Assembly: GCF_023278565.1 (NCBI RefSeq)
Contig: NC_064676.1
Coordinates: 4,588,001-4,652,000 of the forward strand
Direction: 5' to 3'
DNA length: 64,000 bases
Origin: Colletotrichum lupini
Taxonomy: Eukaryota; Ascomycota; Sordariomycetes; Glomerellales; Glomerellaceae
The notes beneath the pieces were generated by a model. That model did no database searches, was not told the origin of the DNA, and was given only the letters and a program-made list of their open reading frames with translations. Positions 26,917-37,372 of this stretch are shown here, one piece after another; the stretch's first letter is position 1, and every line of letters begins with the position of its first letter. The position numbers were made by a program, and so were the translations under genes.

Positions 26917-27806
26917 ATGGCGGGGCTTTTCCGGAAAGTGTACGACTGGCTGTTGAGGACGTTCTGGTGAGTGCACTTTGCTTCCCGCGATGAACAGCGG
27001 GGGTGATTTTCAGCGATGGACGGCCCGCGCGCTCTGACCTTACCCCGCCGCGCCCACTTTGCCCTTACCCTCGATCCTCGGGGATGGTATCTTGAACTTG
27101 AGCTGACTTGCGACGACAGGGCGACAGAGATGGATGTGACGATGATCGGTCTCCAAAATGCGGGTAAGACGTCTCTGCTCCGCGTCCTCGCAGTAAGTGA
27201 ATCTTTTCCTACATTGTCAAGTTTTCCCTCGCACCAAAGCCGTTCGCACGCTGACATTTACACTTGTAGGGCGGCGAGTTCACCATCGAGTAAGCGACCT
27301 CCGTTTCTTCTTCACCCCTCAGAACTGCCTACTGTACCATCTCTGGTGTAATCGGTCTCGGCTAGCGGCATCTTCGGCTAACTGATATCTTGTGTAGCTC
27401 GATCCCGACGGTCGGATTCAACATGAAGCGGGTGCAACGAGGACACGTTACACTGAAATGTTGGGATATTGGTGGCCAGCCCCGATTTCGAACGATGTGG
27501 GAAAGATACTGCCGTGGCGTCAACGCTATCGTCTTCATCGTCGATATCGCTGATATGGACTTGCTACAGCAAGCTCGGGAGGAGCTTCATGCTCTCATGG
27601 ACCAAGCTTCTCTGAGAGAAATCCCACTCCTTGTTTTGGGAAACAAATCGGACCTCCCGCAGAAGTTATCGGTGGACGAGCTGATCGATGCGCTTGACCT
27701 CAAGTCCATAGGCCACCGCGAGGTTTGCTGCTACGGCATCAGTGCCAAGGAGGAGACCAACTTGGACGCTGTGCTACAGTGGCTGATGAAGTGGGCGAAC
27801 AGGTGA
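26917..27806 (+). CDS. arl8: ARL8-type small GTPase
   Basis: ARL8 proteins are Arf-like GTPases that act on lysosome/vacuole and late endosome membranes and recruit kinesin and tethering effectors in animals. Four exons (26917-26966, 27120-27192, 27270-27289, 27398-27806) join in frame to 183 residues; the third is a 20-nt microexon. The N-terminus [17 protein letters not shown] is an amphipathic helix without Gly at position 2, so it is not myristoylated, as in ARL8. Nucleotide-binding motifs are GLQNAGKT (about 27-34), [26 protein letters not shown] and GNKSDLP. The last two match ARL8 very closely. The body [11 protein letters not shown] corresponds to the G5 region. Function in fungi is less well defined than in animals. 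The family call is strong. Confidence 0.95.
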
Positions 27807-29809
27807 TGCGTAATACTGACGCGCGTTGGATGCCTCGATCCGCCGCGTTCCCAGTTGTCCCGCCCTGCCGTTCCTTCTCGATCGTATTCCCTCTGGGCTT
27901 GCGGGCTAGTGGATTCGAAAGGGCAATACTATTACTGAAGACGAGGGGGTTTTATGCGGCATGGTGTTCGTTGTCGAGACGTCGTTGTGTCGAAATTGTC
28001 CGCCAAATCACGGATCTTCTGACGTTGTTAGTTGGTCTGCGACAGCATTAGCAGCAGTAAGCGTGCCAAGTCCCCCATGGCGTTTTCACCATGTCCCATA
28101 TATCGGAGCGGGAGGGAAGGGGACTGTTTTCAAGCGATAATTTGGACGGCATGTCTGGAAGCAGGGCGCTTGCCTTTGATTTTGAAGTTAGCACGCCGGA
28201 ATTTCCAGTCATTTAAAGGTCATCCAACCTAGAAATGCTGGTACGCGGCACCGCTCAAGCGAGAAATAGCAACGTAGAAAGGAGCAGAGCGGGGTATAAG
28301 TGGGTGGCCATGACGATGCTACGAAAGTAGACGAATGAATATCATGACTGATGTACGATCGCTTAATCTCCTATCCATGTTTGATTTGTATGAGGTTTTC
28401 GCTGCCACACCAAAGCTCTGCGTATATGAAGAGGGTGAGGCGCTTCACCATAAAATCGACATGAGCTGGTCTGACACACAGCACCGGTGTGTGGTGGTGT
28501 TGAGAGGGAGTGAAGTACAAGAATTGAGAGCTAGGAGAGGGGTAGACGACAGAAGAGAGAGAAACCAAAGTAGAGAAGGTGGGATGTCTCGAGAAGAAAA
28601 GTAAAGAGAGGAAAGAGAGGGGTCAAAAGAGAAAGGAAAAAGATATCAAGTTTTTTTGTCAGTCTCTATTTTCTCTCTCTTTCTCGTTCAGCAGTGGCAG
28701 TCTTGCTCTCTCTTATTGTCATTCCCTTTTGCGCAGCACACAGACCAGAGACTGCCAGCGCATCGCGCATCAATGCATCGGTTTCCATCTGCTGCTGGCG
28801 CGACGTGATTGGTCCGCCAACCGACGCTTCCGCACCCCTTTGCTGCAGGGCCCATGGGGTGAAGGACGGAGAGGAGGAGGGGTGATTTGATGCCCGTTAC
28901 GCTGAGGTGCTCTCTTGTCTCTTGCGTTGTGTCTTCAATGTCTCGGAGGTTCGGGAGAGAGAGTGAGGAATGTGAAGTTGAAGACGTAAGGAAACCCGAG
29001 TAAGGTAGATTAGGCAAGTTGAGTAAAGGAGAAGACGGGTTGAAAAATAAACGAGAGCTGAAACTAAAATGTGCCCTCTATTAACGACGTATTTGGGGGG
29101 GAGGGCAAGAAAATCCCCCTCCCGCAGGACCCATTCAAGGAGCGATGCCACGATGTGTTAGCCAGGGATGGCCTGGTGATGCTTGGGACGCTAGAGGTGG
29201 CAGAAGTGCCAAGCGGACAGGACAGCTTGCTTGCCATCGTCAACCCCACACTCACTGACTGGGCACCGGTTCACTCGCTCACTCTTGGTCACCTTGGCTA
29301 TTTGCTTTGGATATCTGGGAAGGCAAGAATAATCTCCTGCCTTTTGATTTGACTCATTTCACCTCACTCATCTTCTTAAATTCACAGTGAGCGAGTGAGT
29401 TAGTGTATGGCATTCGGTGAGCCCATGGCTATTGTCACGTAAGGTGAATATGGAATGTGGAACTCATGTACCCGCTGAAATACTCATTGCTCGCTCGCTC
29501 ATTCGATGTAATCCAGATCACCGCAATACATCTTTATCGAGGAGCTGGAATGCCTCTCACACCATCCACAAGGCAATGCGGCACGAGCATGAGTGTTGAG
29601 AATGTATTGTACAGGGCGTTAAATTCTTCTAGTGCTCGAAAGGGCTTGCCAGGTGCCCTCCCTTTTGGATTCGCCGTCCCTCCCTCCAGGAAAAGACGAC
29701 GATGCGATTCCTTCATGTAAGCAGTAACTCCATGCTAATGTGCCCAATTAAAACAAAATAGACAATGACAAACTTGACCAAAGAAGCAAGAGACGGGAGT
29801 TCAGGACGG
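27807..29809. other. Convergent intergenic region, ARL8 to GT17
   Basis: Two kilobases between genes that both end here, which is long for two 3' UTRs. It holds a purine-rich run (about 28,500-28,650), a G-run near 29,090-29,103 and a 13-bp inverted repeat (29271-29283 with 29386-29398). Open frames are short. A non-coding transcript or a degenerate gene is possible but not shown. Confidence 0.4.
29271..29398. repeat. 13-bp inverted repeat
   Basis: TCACTCGCTCACT at 29271-29283 is the exact reverse complement of AGTGAGCGAGTGA at 29386-29398, separated by about 100 nt. The arms consist of short CTCA-type repeats, so it may have arisen from simple sequence rather than as a functional hairpin. 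Confidence 0.6.
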
Positions 29810-30946
29810 TCATGGGTAGTCGGTAAACCCAGCTGAAGGCCCATCCCTATTTACCATATAACCAAACTTTTCCGGCTCATCCAGCAGAATACTCGGCATA
29901 TCTGTATTATTTTCGAGACGCACAAATTGGTCAACGTCTCGGCCCCAAAGGTCTTTTCCGTTCCTAATGGCGTCCGCTATACGGTCCTTGTTTCGAAACC
30001 TCTCGCCATTCATCCACTCGTGGGAGAAGGACGACATCTTGGTGAGGAACTCATCGACAGTGGCGAAGCAGCTAGAGCAGTGCCAGCAGGCGTTCCCGAG
30101 ATTCGCCTTCTCGAGGTCGTAAAGCGGCTTGAAGCCCCCGTCTCCCATTCGGAGGTTCGCCGGCAGGAGCGTGCGTGAGCCCTGGTAGTAAGTGGCTTGC
30201 GGGTGTTCCCACTCAGGTCCCGTGTGGAGGAACTGGAAACTGTAATAGTAAAACCGGCTACGCAAGGTGAGGCGACGGGGGAATTGGCACGTTCGCAGTA
30301 GCAATAGTGTCTCCGGTCGAGCAATCTCGTCAACGTCGGCGACGAGGATAACGTCCCCGTACACCGGAGCCTGCTTTCCGACGAGCCTAGGCAACACTTG
30401 GGTGTACATGGCGTTGCGCTGTAAGTCTTCGTAGTCCCACGACCTTCTCGGATTGAAATCTGACGGGAATTCGAGCTCGTGGTAGATGAGCTTGTCATGG
30501 TAAGGCTTGAACCGGTCCCAGTTCTCCTTGATCGTGAGCGGCTTGGGCCTGCCTGTAAAAGTCTTTGGAGACTCAACGATGACAAAGTAGTCAACGTAGT
30601 TGTAGGTAGAGTTCAAGCGTATTTCCATCCAGTCGAGCTCTGTGTTGACCATGAACAGGTCGTATACCTTTCGCTGGCCAGTCTCTGACTGGGGAGTGAA
30701 GACGGGGTAACCGTGGTGCTTGCAAAACTTGGCAGCAGCATCGGAGGAGTAGAAGCCATGATGGTCGCTCTTGTTACCGAAATTGAGACCGCCCTTGGGA
30801 AGCTTAAGGGACAGGTCGAGGTTCGATATGCGATGGTCGAATCTGTCAAGTGCAGGATGTTGGCTAAAGTACAAAATGAGGCAGATCGTTATCGCCAACA
30901 AGAGTTTCAGGATGACAGGAAAGCCAATGTGCCATTGAAGAACCAT
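29810..30946 (-). CDS. GT17 family N-acetylglucosaminyltransferase-like protein
   Basis: The GT17 family includes the animal enzyme that adds the bisecting beta-1,4-GlcNAc to N-glycans; fungal members have uncertain substrates. This single-exon gene encodes 378 residues. It has a short cytosolic N-terminus and one hydrophobic anchor (about residues 9-26, ILKLLLAITICLILYF), the layout of a Golgi type II membrane protein. The catalytic domain shows YDLFMVNTELDWMEIRLNS, VDYFVIVES, and a DxD-like VADVDEI. Later come FYYYSF, CWHCS and a FSHEWMNGERF region, all typical of GT17. It converges with ARL8 and is divergent from the threonine aldolase gene. The family is well supported; the acceptor is unknown. 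Confidence 0.9.
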   Translation of the reverse strand: MVLQWHIGFPVILKLLLAITICLILYFSQHPALDRFDHRISNLDLSLKLPKGGLNFGNKSDHHGFYSSDAAAKFCKHHGYPVFTPQSETGQRKVYDLFMVNTELDWMEIRLNSTYNYVDYFVIVESPKTFTGRPKPLTIKENWDRFKPYHDKLIYHELEFPSDFNPRRSWDYEDLQRNAMYTQVLPRLVGKQAPVYGDVILVADVDEIARPETLLLLRTCQFPRRLTLRSRFYYYSFQFLHTGPEWEHPQATYYQGSRTLLPANLRMGDGGFKPLYDLEKANLGNACWHCSSCFATVDEFLTKMSSFSHEWMNGERFRNKDRIADAIRNGKDLWGRDVDQFVRLENNTDMPSILLDEPEKFGYMVNRDGPSAGFTDYP

Positions 30947-33433
30947 GGTGTCGATGGGTTAGGTGTTGACTGACAGATGGCGACCTGAGTAGGAAGGGGA
31001 GATGTTCTGGTCTTGAATTGTGGCGGCGAGGCCGTTTCGTTTCACCTCTCAAAACAAAGTCTGGTGACCGGGTTTGAGATACGGCGAATGCAGCCTCCAC
31101 CCTAGGCTGGTGTTACTGGTAGAAGCGTGAAAGGAAATCCTAGCCGGAAGGCAGTGTGAGGAACACAGGCTTTGCAGAGCTGCTCAGATGAGAGCATCCG
31201 GGCCACGGATCGTTTGATGGCGGGAACAGCCTTGTCGCATATTTTCAGAACTGGGGAAGTGTGAAAACCCCAGGATACCAGGGGAAGAAACCAGTAGGTA
31301 TATAAAGTGTATGAGTATTTAGAGGCTCGGACAGGCTCGAGCACCGGTGTCACCTGTGAAATATGAAGTAGCTTGAGATGCCAGAGGAAGGAGCGTGGGG
31401 GGGCGAGCTGAAGCAAAGTCAAGCAAGCACACGCGCTTTAATGAAATAAACGTTTTACACTAAGGTAGGCAGAAGTTCTGATCAAAGTGGCACACTCCAG
31501 CTGGGCGGTTTACCGGGGAAAGCCTCAGCTATGGGCAAGTTTAGGTTACCACAAAGGTAGCACTAAATAGCGCGATGGCGGGCGCTTCATAGTTCACACG
31601 AACCAAGGGAGCCCCTGAAATTGCGTTGAAGAGCAGATCGGTCGAGTTCCATTGTCGAAATTGACAGGCACATGGCGGCACCATGTCTCCTCTCAGCTCG
31701 AGGTGGATATGAGTCTCCCATGTCTTGCACTTGCAGACATATGTCCACCCGGGCTACAATTGTGCGTGTGTGGCCTGTTGTCCAGGAGTGTTTGGAGGAA
31801 TGGTAAGCTTGGCCGGCACATTGAGATACCGTCCGTTCGGCCTTCCATCTTTGACGTTGATGAGTCCAGGATCAAGTGTGGGACCAATGCCGCTTGCGTT
31901 TTCTGTTCATGTAGAAACGCCGAGAAGATAACTCTATTTTATGGTAGTAGATCAGACGAGCCAGCCTGAGAGGAGGAAACTATACAATCTAAGAAAACAT
32001 ATACTGATGTTCCCAGCTCAAGAATCATTCTCTTAATGGCCACCAGCACTCGACTCGCCCTTGATGGGAAGTGAGCTGCAAGATGAGCGCGAGAAGGCAC
32101 GAACATCCGTGGTTCCGTCGTGCGTGGGTAGTGTGAATGTAGAAGATGAGAAGCAGGGGACGTCCTGCGTGATTGGTGCCGCCAACAGGGGTGTAGCAAG
32201 AAGAAGCTTTTACCAGGCCGAGTGGGGTCTAGTCACTCCTGACCAGTGGCCCTACGCAGTCGTATGTCTCTCGAACAGGTGAAAGCGCGACAAAGATAAA
32301 AGCTAGGCATTGCTGCGCCAAGGTCAACGACGGTAGCTGTCAGCATTGTCGCGCTCCTTTTCCGACGATCAACATGGTATGGCACCGAATGTGCTGAGTA
32401 ACGCCCCTACGCAAGCTGTGAGGCGCAATCCATCGTCGGCGGAACTCCACCGTCAACAACACCAGAAAAGGACTTTGATGATGGCTGCCTGTTGCGGGTA
32501 TACACGATGCCGTATGCTATGGCCTAAGAGGGGATTCGGGGGTTCGCGATCCCTCATGTTAACCCCCCACCTACTCCTGAAAGACAACACAAGCCAAGGT
32601 GAAGCTTTCGTCTCAATACCTGGTCAAGAAAGGCCTTTAGAGCTTGGTGTGTCTGAGCAGCCACTGTCCCACCGCCCAGGTTTCAAGTTCCAGCAATGCC
32701 ATCACGGGCCAAGCCCAACGGGCCCCAGCTTCGAAGCTTGCTCGATTCAAGCACCTATTGGTCTGAAACAAAAACATTCTTCACCTCTGGAGGAGGCTTA
32801 GAGCTCAGATGTCAAGACGCTAAGCTGGTGTTCCTGCGACATTTGAAATTATACCGAGTAACGTCTCTTAAGGTATATTGTAGCCTTCTCCAATTTTTCT
32901 GTGAGACGCATTACCTAGCCAAACCATCGCATGTTATCTCATCACTCCGGAGCCCCCTGCGGAGATCAAGATAAGATAAGCAACATCAAAAGAGCGCTCG
33001 ATGTCAAACGCCCCGGCAAGTCGATGCCGAGCCAATAGGCACATACGAGCAAAGCTACGTACGATTTATATAGTTACGTAGTCAGCACGGATAGTAAGTA
33101 CTTAATTACTGACATGAATATGTGCGGAAACAGAAGCAACTTGATATACCATCTCTGAAGTAATTGAATGGTAAATTTCAGTAGCACGGATTTACACCCA
33201 GCTTTGTGGTCCATTGTTACTGTTGTTGGGCAACTGCCAAGCGTCAAAGACCATCCGTACCTCGGAACTTTCTTGTGGTGCTCCACTCATGACAACGTCG
33301 CTGGTTGTTCCACAGCGACCCCGACTCCGACCCCGGACTTGCCAGTTAACGCACCGATACTGCGTATCTGTATGGAGAGCTTGTATACAACCGGCCCACG
33401 AAAGCATCTCGTCCCGGCCAGACCCCAGAAAAG
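30947..33433. other. Divergent intergenic region, GT17 to threonine aldolase
   Basis: About 2.5 kb between two divergent genes. It holds both promoters and no supportable gene. A 151-codon frame at 32346-32801 has no recognisable motif and is probably chance. No strong repeats were seen. Confidence 0.4.
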
Positions 33434-35051
33434 ATGAATTTGGCCAGGAGAACGAGTAAGTCTAATCCTGCTCAGAAAACAGCTTCAAGGTACCAGACAC
33501 CTCGCTGTTCAATGCCAAAGCACTAGAAATCACTCAAATAAGAGCATCCCACCTTCTGAAAGCTTTTGAAGCCAGGCCGGAACACTAACCAATCGATCAC
33601 CCACAGTTCCATTCGCCTTGCGCGCGGCATTGAGGCGATCTCATAACCAGCCAACCCCGCAGCTGTCAACGGCCTTCAACGCCCTCACCCGCCACACGTT
33701 TCCAGGCTTTGCCGCATCCATCCACACATCATCTCCCCGATCAATTTCAGGAGCCATGTCCCCATCTGCTGTCAGTAACACGAGCAATGGCACTGCTGGT
33801 GCCCCTAAGCAGAATGCTTGGGCTGGTCATCTTGGGGCCGCTGGCTTCGACCTAAGAAGTAAGTAAGGACGTCGGCTTAATCAAAGATTGGTAAAGTAAC
33901 CGTAATTACAAGGCGATACTATGACCACTCCAACGGCTTCGATGCTTGCTGCCATTCAAAATTGCAGTTTGCTAGACGATGTTTTCGTGGAAGACCCCAC
34001 AACGATGGAACTCGAATCTCACGTCGCAGCTCTTGCTGGCAAGGAGGCCGCTCTCTTGGTTCTCTCCGGGACCATGGGGAACCAAGTAGCGCTCCGAGCC
34101 CTCCTCACGCAACCTCCATACAGCGTCTTGAGTGACCATCGTTCACATATTATCAAGTATGAGGCTGGCGGGTTCGTGCATCCCCCTTTAGCTCCCGTAC
34201 CGTGCGACATCTACTGATTGGTATTCGTCAGCGTTGCTTCGCTTTGTGGCGCCATGATACAGCCCGTGGTACCACGTAATGGAGCCTACCTGACACTAGA
34301 GGACATTGAGGCCCATGCTGCTCTCGATGACGATGTCCATACCTGTCCTACCAGGGTCATAAGCTTGGAAAACACCCTCGGCGGCGTGGTGACCCCCCTG
34401 GCCGAGGTCAAGAGGATCGTAGAGTTTGCACGGAAGAACAACCTCAAGCTTCATTGCGATGGGGCCAGAATGTGGGAGGCTGTTGCCTCTGGAGCCGGTA
34501 GTCTCTCCGAATACTGCTCACTATTCGACACGGTCAGCTTGTGCTTCTCAAAGGGTCTCGGTGCTCCGATTGGAAGCATCGTTGTGGGCGACGCAGCGCA
34601 AATCAAGCACGCCCGCTGGGTGCGCAAGTCTATCGGCGGTGGTCTCCGGCAGTCTGGAGTGGTGGCAGCTCCTGCTAGGATTGCCGTTGACGAGACGTTC
34701 GGAAAGGGGCCCAATGGCGAGGGTGGTCTTTTGAAGTCGTCTCATGAGACCGCAAAGAGAATCGGGGAACTCTGGACTAGTCTCGGTGGCAAGCTTACCC
34801 TTCCGGTCGACACCAACATGTGCTGGCTTGATTTAGATGCTGCTGGGTGCAGCACCCAGGATTTCATCGCGTTTGGGGCGGAATTGGGACTGAAGCTCAT
34901 TGGCAACAGATTGGTTATCCATTATCAAATTGCCCAGAACCAAGACAGGGTTCTGCCTAAGCTAGAGCAAGTCTTTCGGCGAGCTCTGGAGGGCGGTAGT
35001 CAGACAACAGGAGGGGAGAAGGGCCCAACGAACATGTACCAGCCGCGTTAA
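33434..35051 (+). CDS. gly1: L-threonine aldolase
   Basis: A PLP enzyme that splits threonine (or allo-threonine) to glycine and acetaldehyde. Four exons (33434-33455, 33607-33858, 33913-34171, 34232-35051) join in frame to about 450 residues. The first exon encodes only MNLARRT plus one base. It joins IPFALRAALRRS, giving an Arg-rich, acid-free start that looks like a mitochondrial presequence. Without this exon the frame has no ATG until MSPSAVS at 33756. Catalytic-domain landmarks are DTMTTPTASM, GTMGNQVALRA, HIIKYEAGG, LENTLGG, LHCDGARMWEA and the PLP lysine in CFSKGLGAPIGS (about Lys 285). The C-terminus carries a short polar extension. The family call is secure; the first exon is inferred from splice signals (GTAAGT, CACAG). 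Confidence 0.93.
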
Positions 35052-37372
35052 GATTGAACGTGGTTTCTCGGGTTTGCTTGGACTTGATATTCCTCATACG
35101 ATGCCAACTTCAATCAACGATGTTACGTCTCTATGCTCTAATCATCTGAGGCTGTCACAGCTTCGGCCTTCGTGTCAGTTGACTATGACCCGATTGCGTG
35201 AAGAAAGTAAGCCTTGCTGGCTGCCCTTTCAGGGTTCTACTTAGGGCAGCTGATGTAAGACGAGCGACCCTTGCTTCATCCCTGTCGTCTCAGCAAGTCA
35301 ATCATTGTGAAAGACAGGGCAACCGTCCAAAATATTATGTATGGCGAGCAAAACCAGACATCAAGCTTGAGGTCTGCAACCAAACTTTGGTGTGCAAAAT
35401 ATCGAAAACGAATTCTATCATTCAGGATGGCCCATGATCAAGCCACTTGGCATATGTCATTCTCATGAATAAACATTTCCTACGCGCCGTCGGCCTTGAC
35501 ACGAGAACTCCGTTGCCGATTGCAGGTTCTGAAAGAGGTGTATACACATTCAAGTGCGGTAGATGAAGATGGCTCTGGCGCGAAGTGAAATTCAACCGTA
35601 ATCAAGGTTGCTGCGGCGCGCTGCACGAACGTTGATCAGCTTTGCAGGCGTTTGTACATGCAATGCCGGCTTGAAGTGCCGATGAGTAAAATGACTGAGC
35701 AGTCAAATGTAACATATCATCGAGAATAAAGTACCTACATATTGATAGGGAGTTGGAATACGACAGCCCCAGTGGTCGTTGGCCAATATTTAATATCAAT
35801 GTGGTCAACCCTCATCCCTCAAGATGCCTTCAACTCTCGAAAGCGAGTGGTTGTCGTAAATCAACTTGTGGGAGTTTCAAGACCGATGGGAACGGGATTT
35901 CCTACGATTACACGTCAACAGATGTAACAAAATATTGGGTTTCTCCCACACCACCTGAGAATCTCGCTTTCGCTCCTCTCCAGGCACAAAAGCTACACAA
36001 GGAGGTAGACCCTTGAGCAAAAAAGTTGAAAGTACGGAGTACATCGCTGGCAATCGTTTTGTTGCACGTGGGGAAGCATCACTCGCACATCGCCTGCGCC
36101 TCCGTGTCTCGACGATGGGCAGACAGCAGGAGAAGAAGAAAGAACATGCAAACGCGGAATATTGAAGACCTCGAGGGTTACTCCAACGCCGCTGACATAG
36201 TTGTGTGGACAAACGTACAGGTGGTAGGTATCTGTATTCGAATGCATCAAGACAACGTTCGGAGCAATTTCCGGAGGAGTGTGGGGAAAGCTGTATCCGG
36301 GACCGCCGAGCTTCTCCGCAGAGCCCGGCTCATTTGTCCAATAACAATTACCGCATGGTCTGGCGAGCACCGAACAAAGCCTTTAATACCCCGCCAAACA
36401 GGCATTCTTACCGCAATTCCCAAGACAAGACTAATACCAAGTTCGCAAGATCCCACGGTCATCCTTGCTGACGTCACAATACCTGTCGGTCCAAGTGGGA
36501 TGACATACGATGCTCGTCACCCATACTTTCCGCCTACCCTTGCACTAATACGCCTAGCCTGGTGGCACATCATGCCCATGGACGTTTATGGAGCTAGAAG
36601 CTTCTCCCAGAGCTGAGAGGAAACAAAACAGGCGGCCAATCGGTGCTATGACGCTCGTACCGCGGCTCTACCACGGCTCCCCAAAGGACTGGATCATGCG
36701 GGGAAAGCTGCACGTCGTCTGCAAGCAGGACCGGCGAAGCCAGCCAGCCAGCCAGCTTCATTTCTCGGTGTCTGTCTCTCTGCCTTGCTCGACGTGACAG
36801 CGCCCTTGTCTCGATTGGTAAAAGTTGCGTGTTGTGGCGTCCAACGTGTCGTCTGCCATGCCGCGAACCCAAGATGCCTGCGATGGCGCAGAATTGACTC
36901 GGACCCAGCATATTCCAAGCCCAACGGCGCCGAACAACGGTAACCTTCTGCTCGGCCGCCCACGTAAACCCGCAGGAAACGAAGGAGTTTTCATAATTGT
37001 GTTGGTCATTATGTCTAACATCCTGGGAAAGCCTACTTACATACATTTGGGTTCACTGCCCCCTGCTACCGGCCCGGGTCTGCCCTGGCCTTGCTGCGGT
37101 ACTTGCCCATCTCAGGCGACCGACGATCCCTCCTGGCGACGAACCCGTCCAAGCTTCCCCTCCCGACCTAAGGCAAGTGAAGCTACAGCCGATCCTGGTG
37201 GGTAGCCTGGCAGCTTCCCATATGCATAACGTGCTTCCCTCTATGCCCATTTATACCTGGTCGTAAGCCACTTCATCCGAAGTGAACACCTCGTCTGCGT
37301 CCCTGGATCTACCCGTTCAATAATACTACCATTGTGTATATACTAGCTCCTCCGAGAGCTCAATTGAACGCC
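35052..37372. other. Intergenic region between threonine aldolase and trehalase
   Basis: About 2.3 kb. A TACGGAGTA motif is at 36033-36041 and a short CAGC-type repeat at about 36738-36754. A 196-codon frame near 36026-36616 has no family resemblance and does not look like real coding. The right end is the trehalase promoter. Confidence 0.4.

Noticed and set aside
36026..36616. 196-codon plus-strand frame
   Set aside because: No domain, no codon bias like the true genes, and no clean splice context.
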